Shown: positions 37,635 through 48,285, numbered from the stretch's first letter. The stretch is 64,000 bases of DNA from Bacteroidota bacterium (GCA_013289015.1 JABDAV010000001.1:1-64000); one strand, 5' to 3'. Numbers and translations are program-made. The notes: a model not told the origin generated them from the sequence alone.

Positions 37635-39212
37635 TTATTTAAGCAACCACATAGCTCCGTTAATATCATCGTTGCCACTATACTGCGATTGCAATGCGGC
37701 AGTATAATTGGTTGCATTTGCTGTTTTTTCGTTTGAAGGATATTGAAAGCGCAGCGGAATTCTTCCGCTGTTGCCAGTACCGGTTCCGGTTGTAAATGTT
37801 GGCACACCGGTTCTTCTGTTTTGATAATATGCTTCCAAACCGGAATGACGAAACATAGCCAGATATTTCTGCTGTAAAATCTGCGTTAGCCCTGTTGTGC
37901 TGCCGGCATATTTTACAAGTGGCTGTGCATAATAAGTATCAAAGTTTATACTTACAGTTACGGCATTATAAAGCGCTGTTGAGCCGGGGCTTCCCGATTT
38001 AAGAAAATAAGCAGTGTATGGGCCATTTTCAGGAATACCATAAGAAGCCATTGAGGCTTTAATACCGGCCATGTAATAAGCTTCTGCGTTGCCTGACGGG
38101 CCCGAAGGAATCCATCCACGGTTAATGGCTTCTGCGATGTTGAAACACATCTCAGGATAACCAACCTGTATACTTGGCTCGCCGGTGTAGGTTTCATAAT
38201 AACGATGGCGGTTGATTAAAGAATATTGCCCTGAATTTGTTTTTTGATACATTGTTCCCAAATCTTCGCCCGGATCAGCACCTACAAAAACGCTAAAGTC
38301 TGTTGAGTCTTTACCCGTTACCAATGCAGTTGCAGGTTCAGTAGTTGCATATACCCGTGGGTCTTTTAACTGCGTTAATAATCCTACATACGTTGCCGAA
38401 GTATTATACCGTAATGCATCGAACCCAAAATTGCCGGGATTCATTGGATATTCATTAGTAGGATAAAGAAATGTATATTGAAGATTATCCGCGTCGCTTT
38501 GCATTACCGGGTATTTTGTTGGATTATTTAAGATTGAAGGAAACTGCGATTTAATATTAAGGTCAGCATCATCTGCCTGTTTGCTTAATTCGATCATCAA
38601 ACGTAACCTGTATGTATTTACAGCCTTTTGCCATCTGGTGAGATCGTTATTAAAATAAATATCACCTTTCATGGTATTATCCTGTATTGCAATAAGTGCT
38701 GCCAATTCTGTGTTGGCACTATCCAGCCAAATAAAAGCCTGTTGAAAAACTTTTTTCTGGGGATCGTAGGTAGGCGTAAGTTCAGTTGTTCCCTGCAAAG
38801 CATCGGTCATAGGAATATCACCCATTTCCAAACTCATCTTGGTAAATAAATAAGCTTTGAAAAAATATGCCATTGCATTGTATACATTACCTGCGGGCAA
38901 ACCAACAACAGTGGCCTCTTCATCCATCTTTACAACATTGGTAAGTGTTGCATAATAATCATCACCCGGGCCAAAATCGTAACGGTTATTGCCATAATAG
39001 TCGTAATCACAACAATAGTATTGTCCCCATCTTTCCTTCATCGTATAAGGTGCTTCAAAAACACTGTTTTCAACTCCGTTCAGCAATAATGATGATGGTA
39101 CGGTTACGGGCTTGTTTTCATTTATTGATAAGCTATCAAAACTTTTTTTACAGCTTGCTGATACCACTAAGATAGCCAGGCAAGGCGTCAATATTCTAAT
39201 CAGACTTTTCAT
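37635..39212 (-). CDS. SusD/RagB family nutrient-binding lipoprotein
   Basis: Lipobox 'CLAILVVSASC'; SusD-like 'KAYLFTKMSLEMGDIPMTDAL', 'YPEMCFNIAEAINRGW'; follows SusC. The ORF track extends to 39242. Confidence 0.9.
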   Translation of the reverse strand: MKSLIRILTPCLAILVVSASCKKSFDSLSINENKPVTVPSSLLLNGVENSVFEAPYTMKERWGQYYCCDYDYYGNNRYDFGPGDDYYATLTNVVKMDEEATVVGLPAGNVYNAMAYFFKAYLFTKMSLEMGDIPMTDALQGTTELTPTYDPQKKVFQQAFIWLDSANTELAALIAIQDNTMKGDIYFNNDLTRWQKAVNTYRLRLMIELSKQADDADLNIKSQFPSILNNPTKYPVMQSDADNLQYTFLYPTNEYPMNPGNFGFDALRYNTSATYVGLLTQLKDPRVYATTEPATALVTGKDSTDFSVFVGADPGEDLGTMYQKTNSGQYSLINRHRYYETYTGEPSIQVGYPEMCFNIAEAINRGWIPSGPSGNAEAYYMAGIKASMASYGIPENGPYTAYFLKSGSPGSTALYNAVTVSINFDTYYAQPLVKYAGSTTGLTQILQQKYLAMFRHSGLEAYYQNRRTGVPTFTTGTGTGNSGRIPLRFQYPSNEKTANATNYTAALQSQYSGNDDINGAMWLLK

Positions 39213-39231
39213 AACGATTGATATTTTTATT

Positions 39232-42200
39232 TTAGAATACAATATTTAAGTTTATGCCATACCTGCGTGTGGTTGGTGTTTGTAATACCGTTGAAGTTGT
39301 TGCGTAGTTATATTGGTTTATGTCAACATCTTTAAAACGCGGGTCTTTATAGAAGTAGAGCAGGTTGCGCCCCACCAGTGTAATATCAAGTTTGCTGATA
39401 AAACTATTTTTTAATACTGACTGCGGCAAACTATAACCGATGGTTACTTCACGCAATGCTGCATAGGTTTTGCTCATTAAATTTGATTCACTTGTGTTAT
39501 AATAATCGCTTACGTATTGTTGTACGAGTGTAGTGGAGGTGTTCGGTGCAAATTTCAAATCACCATAATTCAAAATAGCACCTGTTTGTGAATCAAAATT
39601 TATGGGCACTCCATTAGAAACTACAACGCCTTTACCCACATAAGACCCATGCCATGAAGTATCTCCGGCATGTGCATTATCATCTGCTCTTGATACACCA
39701 AAAGCACCTTCTACCGTTTCAATATTTCTACCACCGCGCATTGTTTTTAAATGCATATAATCTGTTGTAACACCACCTACGCTTCCATCAAACTGAACAC
39801 CCAGTGTAAATTGTTTATAGCTGAACTTATTGTAAATGCTCCATTGAAAATCTGCATTAAGATTTCCAAGAAATTGTGGAACCGGATTATAAAGCGGGTA
39901 ACCTGAAGCATCATATATAATTTGTCCATCAGTAGTTTTTACAAAAGCGCTTCCATAAAATTTATCTACACGGTCACCAACTTTTGCGTTTGCATTAGCA
40001 AGCGATCCATCAACATAAGAAGCGTAAGTAGTTTGCCCCGGAGGTAACTCATCATATACTTCTTTAAATGTGCTCCAGTTAACCAATACGTCCCATTTAA
40101 AATCTCTTTTTTGTATAGGCGTACCTGTTAATGAAAGCTCATAACCTGTTTTCTTTGTTTTTAATGCATTGATATAATAATAGCTGAAACCTGATGCCGT
40201 GGAAATAGGATTCTGTAAGATCTGCGGGCCATCAATATACTGGAAAGCAGTAGCGCTTAAGCCCAGCCTGTTTTTCAGGAAATTGATATCGACACCTCCT
40301 TCATAGTTAACACGATTGAATGTTTTAATATTCGGATCGTACAAATTACTCGTGTAATAAGCAGCCGTTTGGTTATTATAAGGTTTGCTTGTTGAGTAAA
40401 CAGACGAAAGCGAATAATCAGGACCGCCATAAGGTGATGCATAATTATCTCCGTAACCCAGCGGGTAATCAAATAACGATGTACCGGATGGATTTTCACC
40501 AAAAGCGGTTATTGTATTAAAAGGTGCTGCGCCAATAGTTGCAGATGTTGCATCGCCATGCACGGTTGCATAAGAAGCTCTTAGTTTTAAGAATGAAATT
40601 ATGTTGGGAAGAATCTTTAAATAATCTGAAAGAGGAGCAGCAACAGAAACGCTCGGATAAAAATAGCTATCGTGTGCCGCAGGTAATGCCGAAGATTTAT
40701 CAACACGCCCTGTAAAAGATAAAGTTGCATACTTGCTGAATGTTGCATCTAATGAGTAGTATGCACTAAACACCCGCATTGAAGAACTGAAACTGCTTGA
40801 TTGGATCGGGTTCAATGAATTGCTGAATGTGTACAATTCAGGAATGGTTAAATAGTCTGTGGAAGTCCAGCTTGAATTGTATTCAAAAATTCGTGCGCTT
40901 CCGCCAACCAATCCTGAAAGATTAACAAACTTTGCTACCTCGTAATTATAGTTTAACTGAATGTCTGTATTGCTTTCAAAAAGATCACGCCTGTCTTCGC
41001 GGTAATCACCCATATTGCCTTCTCTTCCGTAAGGATGCGCAGAATAAGGCATTTTTTCTGTGCGCAAAAGATTATAGGTTGTTATTTGTGTGCGCGGGGT
41101 TATGTTCAAATGTTCATTGATCTTGTAGTTTGCAGATATGTAGCCGTTGATATCTGTTTTATAGTGGCCGCGTAACCAGTCATCTACCATAAACCATGGA
41201 TTATGATAGCGCTGGTATTCTGCAAATATGGATTGTGTTCCCACTTCACCAGGCTGCCAGATACCTTTAATTAAAGGTGAGTTTACGTCCCAGTCGGCGC
41301 CTGTCCAAATTGCTACATTATAAATTAAACTGTTTGGACCATAATCAACATCAGGAAAATTTGGTGAGTATTGGCGATTGAAATTAATGTTTGCATTCAC
41401 TGTTAAACGGCTGTTTAATTTATAGGAACCGTACACACTAAAGTTGGTTATGTTCAGCTCATTGTTTGGTATAATGCTTTGCTGGTAAGATTGCGACAGA
41501 GAAAAGCGAAGTGTATAATTATCACCTGTTGCATTCAACGCAATATTATTGGTGGTTTGAAAACCAGTTCTCAAAAAGTTTGAAAGATTATTTACACCAC
41601 GTGCTATATAAGGTGTTGGTTCAATATGACCGGTATAAGTATAGCCTGGAAATTTTGTAGTAAAGGTTTGATTAGGATCATACGTTCCATCCCATTGTGG
41701 TATTGGCTGACCATCAAATTTTGGCCCCCAAACATCATAATCATTATCATTCAGGCCCCCGCCTTTGCCATCACCAAAAGCATAGAGCTCATTTTCTCCC
41801 GGCCCGTATTCGTTCTGTAACCTGGGAAAAGCCAGGAAGCCTTTATCCCATGAGTTGGTTGAGTTAAACTCTATATCAAAACCTTTATTCCTTAATCCCT
41901 TTTTGGTAGTGATAAGAATAGCGCCATATTGTGCACGGCTTCCATACAATGCTGCTGCAGTAGGTCCTTTTAATACGGTAAATGTTTCAACATCATCGGG
42001 ATTGATATTCCATGTGTCTGAATTGATGGGAACACCATCAATAACATACAGCGTAATTTCATTGCCACGCAATAAAACGGTGGGCTTACGCAGCAATTCT
42101 GCAGAAGGCCCCACAGATAAGCCTGCTACTTTTCCCTGTAAACCTGTTATCGGGTTCTGGTCTCTGGCCTTTACCAGGTCTTCACCCTTTACCTGCTGTA

Positions 42201-42576
42201 CTGCATAACCCACACGCTTTGCTTCTTTCTTTACACCCAATGCTGTTACTACAACATCACTTAATTGTTCTGTTGAAGGTGAGATACTGATGGTAATAAA
42301 GCCATTATCCGCAACTGCAACTGTTTGCGGATTGTACCCGATAAAGCTTGCAGTTAATTTCTGGCCAACGCTGGCATTAATGGTAAAATTTCCCTGCGCA
42401 TCAGAAAGTACATTTTGTTTGCCTGCTGAAACCGTTGCACTTACTACAGGCACCTGTGTTGCAGAATCAACAATTTTGCCATGCAGTTGCAGGGTTTGTG
42501 CATTGGTGTTTAAGAAGAAAAAAAGTACGAATAAACAACCTGAAATAGACTTAATTTTTTGTAATGGTCGCTTCAT
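39232..42576 (-). CDS. SusC/RagA family TonB-linked outer membrane protein
   Basis: CarboxypepD_reg-like 'GKIVDSATQVPVVSATVSAGKQNVLSDAQGNFTI', plug 'LYVIDGVPINSDTWNINPDDVETFTVLKGPTAAALYGSRAQYGAILITTKKG'. Confidence 0.95.
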   Translation of the reverse strand: MKRPLQKIKSISGCLFVLFFFLNTNAQTLQLHGKIVDSATQVPVVSATVSAGKQNVLSDAQGNFTINASVGQKLTASFIGYNPQTVAVADNGFITISISPSTEQLSDVVVTALGVKKEAKRVGYAVQQVKGEDLVKARDQNPITGLQGKVAGLSVGPSAELLRKPTVLLRGNEITLYVIDGVPINSDTWNINPDDVETFTVLKGPTAAALYGSRAQYGAILITTKKGLRNKGFDIEFNSTNSWDKGFLAFPRLQNEYGPGENELYAFGDGKGGGLNDNDYDVWGPKFDGQPIPQWDGTYDPNQTFTTKFPGYTYTGHIEPTPYIARGVNNLSNFLRTGFQTTNNIALNATGDNYTLRFSLSQSYQQSIIPNNELNITNFSVYGSYKLNSRLTVNANINFNRQYSPNFPDVDYGPNSLIYNVAIWTGADWDVNSPLIKGIWQPGEVGTQSIFAEYQRYHNPWFMVDDWLRGHYKTDINGYISANYKINEHLNITPRTQITTYNLLRTEKMPYSAHPYGREGNMGDYREDRRDLFESNTDIQLNYNYEVAKFVNLSGLVGGSARIFEYNSSWTSTDYLTIPELYTFSNSLNPIQSSSFSSSMRVFSAYYSLDATFSKYATLSFTGRVDKSSALPAAHDSYFYPSVSVAAPLSDYLKILPNIISFLKLRASYATVHGDATSATIGAAPFNTITAFGENPSGTSLFDYPLGYGDNYASPYGGPDYSLSSVYSTSKPYNNQTAAYYTSNLYDPNIKTFNRVNYEGGVDINFLKNRLGLSATAFQYIDGPQILQNPISTASGFSYYYINALKTKKTGYELSLTGTPIQKRDFKWDVLVNWSTFKEVYDELPPGQTTYASYVDGSLANANAKVGDRVDKFYGSAFVKTTDGQIIYDASGYPLYNPVPQFLGNLNADFQWSIYNKFSYKQFTLGVQFDGSVGGVTTDYMHLKTMRGGRNIETVEGAFGVSRADDNAHAGDTSWHGSYVGKGVVVSNGVPINFDSQTGAILNYGDLKFAPNTSTTLVQQYVSDYYNTSESNLMSKTYAALREVTIGYSLPQSVLKNSFISKLDITLVGRNLLYFYKDPRFKDVDINQYNYATTSTVLQTPTTRRYGINLNIVF

Positions 42577-42601
42577 AACATTTAGTTTTAGAATGAAGCG
42601 G

Positions 42602-42609
42602 CAAATCTA
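42602..42609 (-). promoter_or_regulatory. Possible -7 box (TAGATTTG) for the susC operon
   Basis: Minus-strand TAGATTTG matches TAnnTTTG about 26 nt upstream of the susC ATG; no well-spaced -33 TTG found. Confidence 0.3.
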
Positions 42610-43070
42610 TTTTGGCGTTACCCAAGCGCCCTTAACGAGAGGTTAACAAATGATGAATGAATTATTAAATTTCTTGCCGTAACAAAAACATAATTCAGGC
42701 TTAATGCAGGGGTTATATTTTTTGCTTAAATGGCAAATGCTTTAAGTATATAATACGGCCATTTGAATGAATAAAAAGGTTGCAGGGACATTTAAGCAGC
42801 TTCACCAGGCATAGGAAGGTTTTTAAATTTTTGTAAATGAGGAATAGTGTTCCAGGTTAACAATCTCGGTTGAACTATAAATTGTGACAAATACCTTTAT
42901 TGTTAACATCAGGAACCATTAAACCTGCGCTTTGCTATGCGTTACTACTATGCCTGTATATGCAAACCAGCCTGTTTTATCATTACAGGCCATAAATTCT
43001 TTTCCGTATAAACTTTGATACAAGGTTTATATTATTTATTTATGAAGTTTGTATTCAAAACAGGAATAAC

Positions 43071-44171
43071 GTGAACTGGTACCAGGTTAAAGAAATAGAA
43101 ACAATTGACTCTCCTGCATTGATCGTATATAAAGAACGCGTGCAGCAAAACATCAATTCAATTATAGCAATGAAAGATGTTGCACAGTTACGACCGCATA
43201 TAAAAACAAATAAGATAGCTGAAGTATGTGCAATGATGTTGGCTAAAGGCATTACAAAATTTAAATGCGCAACTATTGCTGAAGCAGAAATGTTGGGAAT
43301 GATAAAAGCGCCGGATGTTTTATTGGCTTACCAGCCAACGCCAACAAAAGCAAAACGGTTCGTACAGCTTGTTCAGCAATATCCTGCAACGCATTTTTCC
43401 TGTTTGATAGACGATGCGGTGAATGCTTACAATATATCAACTGTGTTTTCAGAAAATAAATTTTGTATTGATGTTTATATTGATTTAAATGATGGCATGA
43501 ACAGAACAGGCATTCAGCCGGCAAATGCTTTTGATCTTTTTGATGAATGTGAAAATTTTAAAGGAATAAACATCATCGGCCTGCATGTGTACGACGGGCA
43601 TATACGCGATACTGATATTGAGGAACGCAGGCGAAGAACGGATGAAGCCTTTACAACCGTAATTGATCTGGCCGGTAAAATTGAAGCAGCAACAGGAAAG
43701 CAGCCGAAAATAGTTGCCGGTGGCTCACCCACATTTCCTGTTCACGCGTTGAGAAGTAATGTTGAATGCAGCCCGGGCACATTTGTGTTTTGGGATCATG
43801 GGTATAAAACGCAATTGCCTGATGAACCTTTTGAATATGCTGCGCTTGTAATAACAAGAGTAATTTCTATTATTGATGAATATACTATTTGCGTTGATCT
43901 TGGGCATAAATCTGTTGCCGCGGAAAATGTTATTGAAAGGCGTATTCATTTTTTGAATGCAGAAAATGTGCAGCCGGTTGGTCAAAGTGAAGAGCACCTG
44001 GTTTTAAAAGTGGATGACGCTTCCGTATATAATATTGGCGATGTTTTTTACGGCGTACCTTATCATATTTGCCCTACTGTTGCTTTGTATGAAAGAGCCG
44101 TTGTTGTTGAAAAAAATGAAGCAGTTGATGAATGGAAAATAATTGCAAGAAACAGGAAAATAAATGTGTAA
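43071..44171 (+). CDS. D-TA (D-threonine aldolase-like) family PLP-dependent enzyme
   Basis: 'DSPALIVYKERVQQNINSIIAM', PLP Lys 'LRPHIKTNKIAEV', 'IDLNDGMNRTGI', 'VAGGSPTFP', 'ECSPGTFVFWDHGY'; GTG start. Confidence 0.88.
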   Translation: MNWYQVKEIETIDSPALIVYKERVQQNINSIIAMKDVAQLRPHIKTNKIAEVCAMMLAKGITKFKCATIAEAEMLGMIKAPDVLLAYQPTPTKAKRFVQLVQQYPATHFSCLIDDAVNAYNISTVFSENKFCIDVYIDLNDGMNRTGIQPANAFDLFDECENFKGINIIGLHVYDGHIRDTDIEERRRRTDEAFTTVIDLAGKIEAATGKQPKIVAGGSPTFPVHALRSNVECSPGTFVFWDHGYKTQLPDEPFEYAALVITRVISIIDEYTICVDLGHKSVAAENVIERRIHFLNAENVQPVGQSEEHLVLKVDDASVYNIGDVFYGVPYHICPTVALYERAVVVEKNEAVDEWKIIARNRKINV

Positions 44172-44638
44172 ACCCCCGCTTTACGGTGCAGGCCGGATTT
44201 GAGAGGATTGAATGGATTTGAACGATTATAGTTTTTAAATAGAGCAGCAGCATAAGAGCAGATTTTATATTTCGTGTCTTAAAAGGTGAATAGAGTTCCT
44301 AATGTACAAGTGTTGCGATCCTAAATCAAGTGCGGGACAGGCTGCACCGTGATGCCATGACACGCCGCAGCTTGCAAACAAAAAATACTTGCGGCGTTCA
44401 TTGAGACCTTTGAAAAAACATAATGAACGAGATAAATACTAAAATTGATAACCCTAAAAATACTTTAAACATAGATTTTGAATGAACTGATGAATTGTGC
44501 CCAGGCTTTTTATAAATTGCGGGAATAATTTAATAAACCACGGCTGCTTTTTAATTTAAACTAACATTAGTCCGGCTCATAAAAATATCAATTACAAAAC
44601 TGTTGCGTAAAAATTATGCAATACCAAAATATAAACTG

Positions 44639-44743
44639 ATGAAGAAAAGAAGTTTAAAAGAATGGATAATCCGCCTGTTGATATATGCAACGATAGGCTT
44701 TGCTATTGCTTATTTCTGGCAGCAGATGAAAAATAACCGCTAA
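44639..44743 (+). CDS. Unannotated 34-aa predicted small membrane protein
   Basis: MKKRSLKEWIIRLLIYATIGFAIAYFWQQMKNNR*: basic N-term plus one TM; stop overlaps the next ATG (taATG at 44741-44745). Confidence 0.55.
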   Translation: MKKRSLKEWIIRLLIYATIGFAIAYFWQQMKNNR

Positions 44744-45657
44744 TGAGTGAAAGCCAAAACATACCGCAGGAAAATTTCAAAGAACAAGTTCCAAACAGCA
44801 AAGAAGTAGTGAATGAAAATGTTTCACCGGAACAAATTATTACATCGGCTGAGTTTTCAAATGAGACATTAGAAATCCCAAAATCAGAAATCGAAAACAT
44901 GGAAGTGCATCATCACCCTCACGTGGATTCCCATTTGCATGGGAAGAAAAAGTTCAAAGAATATTTTTTGGAGTTCTTAATGATATTTTTAGCAGTAACA
45001 CTTGGCTTTTTTGCTGAGCAGATGCGTGAAAACGTTGCTGATCACAGCAGGGAAAAAGAATTCATGAAATCAATGGTGGAAGACCTGAAAACAGATACAG
45101 CAAACATGAACACTTTTTATACCCACTCAAATTTGGTTATCAGCCAAATAGATTCACTCATGTATTTAATAAGAAATCCGGACCGCAATCATTACGGGCA
45201 AAGCATGTATTATTTCGCAAGAGTTATAACCACAGGGCTAGGGAGATTTGAATTGAGTGACAGAAGCTATGAAGAAATGAAAAGTTCCGGTTCATTGCGG
45301 CTTGTTAATGATGATGTGCTTTCAGATTCCATATCAAAATACTATTCATCGCAAACTAATTTTAAAGAGCAGGCAGAATTGCAACTTACCAAAATGGCTG
45401 CTTATACTGATATTGCCACCAGGCTTTTTGATGGTAACGTGTTTCAGCAAATGCTGCAAAGATTTCCTTACAAAGTAATTCCGCCACAAGGAAACCCGCA
45501 ATTGCTTACGAATGATGCAGCTATCATAAATCAATACGTTGGTACGCTGCATTATTATAGTGCAATCATCATAATTAATTCAAGCAGGGCAAAACTGGAA
45601 AGCAACTCTTCAATTAATCTTATTAAAATGATCCAGGAGAAATACAACCTTCATTAA
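44743..45657 (+). CDS. Array paralog P1: His-rich single-pass membrane protein with N-terminal acidic extension
   Basis: 'NMEVHHHPHVDSHLHGKKKFKEYFLEFLMIFLAVTLGFFAEQMREN'; central 'YEEMKSSGSLRLVNDDVLSDSISKYY'. Confidence 0.85.
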   Translation: MSESQNIPQENFKEQVPNSKEVVNENVSPEQIITSAEFSNETLEIPKSEIENMEVHHHPHVDSHLHGKKKFKEYFLEFLMIFLAVTLGFFAEQMRENVADHSREKEFMKSMVEDLKTDTANMNTFYTHSNLVISQIDSLMYLIRNPDRNHYGQSMYYFARVITTGLGRFELSDRSYEEMKSSGSLRLVNDDVLSDSISKYYSSQTNFKEQAELQLTKMAAYTDIATRLFDGNVFQQMLQRFPYKVIPPQGNPQLLTNDAAIINQYVGTLHYYSAIIIINSSRAKLESNSSINLIKMIQEKYNLH

Positions 45658-45770
45658 CTGATTGTAAGAATAAAAGAAATAACAATCAAATCAAAATAAC
45701 GGAGTACAACATTATCCAAAGTAGAAAGCAAAATTTCAAACAATACTCTATCAGTCACTAAAAATATATC

Positions 45771-47324
45771 ATGAAAACAAAAACAATTTTACTCAACCTC
45801 TCCGCATTAATTTTTTTAAGTTGTACACTTCATGCACAAACGCAAAAAGAAACCACTACTATAAAAGTTGATATTAAACAAGACAGTATAATTAATTACA
45901 AGAAGTCTCAAAAATCAGTAACGCATGGCTCGGTAACTGTTGAAGGCAATAAGATAAATTACGAAGCAGTAGCCGGAACGCTTATTCTTAAAAACAGCCT
46001 GGACACGCCCACGCTCAGCATGTCTTATATTGCTTATTTTAAAGAGGAAGGAGATGCAGCGCAACGTCCGCTTACTTTTATTTATAATGGCGGTCCCGGA
46101 AGCGCTACTATCTGGCTGCACATGGGTGCATGGGGCCCGCAGCGTGTTTACCTGGACGATACTTCACGCACCAAAGCACCTTATAAAACTGTGAACAACG
46201 ATTACAGTTTGCTTGATGCCAGCGACCTGGTTTTTATTGATGCGCCGGGTACAGGGTTTGGCGAAGTGATTACCAAAGAAAAGGGTGGTGCAGGAAAGCC
46301 TGAAGATTTTTTTGGTATTGACCAGGATGCACATGCATTCGCCAATTTTATTACACAATTCCTTTCTGATTTTAACCGGTGGAATTCACCTAAATATTTA
46401 TTTGGAGAAAGTTATGGCACGTTTCGCTCGGCTGTTGTTTCCAACATTTTGCAAAGCCAGGAGAATGTTGGTTTGAATGGAGTGATATTGCTTTCTCAAT
46501 TATTAACATATGGTAACATGACGGATGCTGCAAAAGAAAATCCCGGTGATGATCAGTCGTACCAGCTTGCCTTACCATCGTACGCTGCAACTGCATGGTA
46601 TCATCATAAATTGCCTAATCAGCCTGAAAACTTAGAATCACTGTTGAAAGAAGTAGAGCATTTTGCAATGAATGAATATGCGCAGGCACTTAACCAGGGT
46701 TCGATGCTTGATTCAACTGCTTTTAATAATATCGCAGAGAAATTGCACAATTATACCGGGCTGCCTGTGGCTTATATAAAGAAAGCAAACCTGCGTATAA
46801 CCGGACCGCAATTTGAACAAAGTTTACTTAGTGATGAAAGTAAAATCACCGGGCGTTTAGATGCACGGTTTAGTGGTGCTGCCATTGATCCATTGGGTGA
46901 ATATGCAGATTACGATCCGATGGATTCTTATATTGATGCAGCTTTTGCAGCAACATTCAATAACTATGTACGTACAGACCTTGGGTTTGGAAAAGGCATG
47001 AAGTATAAAGTTTTTGGTGATATACACTCATGGGATTTTAAACGTCAGCAGGGATTTGGAATTTTTCCAAATGTTATGAATGATCTCGCGCAGGCGATGA
47101 TCTACAACCCTGATCTGAAAGTAATGCTGAATATGGGTTATTTTGATTTAGGCACGCCTTATTTTGAAGGTATGTATGAAATGCATCACCTGCCTGTTCC
47201 TAATGAACTGCAAAAAAATATTGAATTTCATACTTATTATTCCGGGCATATGGTGTACCTGCATCCCGAATCACTAAAACAACTGCATGATAATGTAGCA
47301 AAGTTTATTAACGATACACATTAA
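45771..47324 (+). CDS. S10 family serine carboxypeptidase-like protein
   Basis: Signal peptide; 'FIYNGGPGSATIWLHMGAWGPQRV', 'LFGESYGTFRSAVVSNIL', C-terminal 'YYSGHMVYLHPESL'. Confidence 0.92.
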   Translation: MKTKTILLNLSALIFLSCTLHAQTQKETTTIKVDIKQDSIINYKKSQKSVTHGSVTVEGNKINYEAVAGTLILKNSLDTPTLSMSYIAYFKEEGDAAQRPLTFIYNGGPGSATIWLHMGAWGPQRVYLDDTSRTKAPYKTVNNDYSLLDASDLVFIDAPGTGFGEVITKEKGGAGKPEDFFGIDQDAHAFANFITQFLSDFNRWNSPKYLFGESYGTFRSAVVSNILQSQENVGLNGVILLSQLLTYGNMTDAAKENPGDDQSYQLALPSYAATAWYHHKLPNQPENLESLLKEVEHFAMNEYAQALNQGSMLDSTAFNNIAEKLHNYTGLPVAYIKKANLRITGPQFEQSLLSDESKITGRLDARFSGAAIDPLGEYADYDPMDSYIDAAFAATFNNYVRTDLGFGKGMKYKVFGDIHSWDFKRQQGFGIFPNVMNDLAQAMIYNPDLKVMLNMGYFDLGTPYFEGMYEMHHLPVPNELQKNIEFHTYYSGHMVYLHPESLKQLHDNVAKFINDTH

Positions 47325-47343
47325 GTAAACAAGAGTTTGAATA

Positions 47344-48285
47344 ATGCCTGAAGAACAAAACATAGAACAAAGTCCGGAAGACGGAAAGACCGAAAGACCG
47401 GAAGAAGTGAATTCAACTATTTCACAGGAGCAGATTATTGCATCAGCTGAGTTTTCAAATCAAACATCAGAAATCCTCAAATCAGACATACCAAACATGG
47501 AAGTACATCATCATCCCGACCTGCATCACAAGAAGAAAAATTTCAAAGAATATTTTTTGGAATTCTTAATGATATTTCTTGCGGTAACACTTGGCTTTTT
47601 TGCAGAAACAATCAGGGAAAATATCTCAGAAAATAAACAAGCCGGTGAATTAGCAAAAAGCCTTTACCAGGAAGTGTTTGTTGATTCAATAAACGCACAG
47701 AATATAATTAAGCAGCGGCTGCAAAAAGAAGAAAGCCTTAAGTTATTTGGAAAGATTGTAAACGATAGTGATCTCACAAATCCCCCAAAACAATTTTATA
47801 CTGCATTTGCATGGTCATTCTTTATTACAACTGCTATAACGTTTGAGCCAAATGATGGTGTGTTAAGCCAATTAAGAAACTCTGGTACGCTGCGTTATTT
47901 TCATAATATGAATGTACAAAGTAAAATAGGTGAGCTTAGTGTTGATATTACAAAGATCAGAGAACGGCAACAACAAGAATACAATTTTGCTTCTGCCAAT
48001 GTAAGACCATTCGTTTTAAAATATTTTGATTTTAAATTACTTGATTCTGTTCTTAATGAAGGCAATCTGTCAATGGTAGAAACGTTGCTGCAGGATAGTT
48101 CAAAGCTTTCTGTAAGTGAGAAGATCAGAAACTTTGATGACTTCAATAAAGCAGATGCGGTAAATCTTGCCTACTATTATGGCATCATGCTAAGATCATC
48201 AAGACAGACGCAATTTGCACAATATGTAAAAGCAAATCACGAATTGCTGCAGTTATTACGCAGCGAATATCCGGTAAGCAAATAA
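47344..48285 (+). CDS. Array paralog P2 (with N-terminal extension)
   Basis: 'NMEVHHHPDLHHKKKNFKEYFLEFLMIFLAVTLGFFAETIREN'; 'LSQLRNSGTLRYFHN'. Confidence 0.85.
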   Translation: MPEEQNIEQSPEDGKTERPEEVNSTISQEQIIASAEFSNQTSEILKSDIPNMEVHHHPDLHHKKKNFKEYFLEFLMIFLAVTLGFFAETIRENISENKQAGELAKSLYQEVFVDSINAQNIIKQRLQKEESLKLFGKIVNDSDLTNPPKQFYTAFAWSFFITTAITFEPNDGVLSQLRNSGTLRYFHNMNVQSKIGELSVDITKIRERQQQEYNFASANVRPFVLKYFDFKLLDSVLNEGNLSMVETLLQDSSKLSVSEKIRNFDDFNKADAVNLAYYYGIMLRSSRQTQFAQYVKANHELLQLLRSEYPVSK

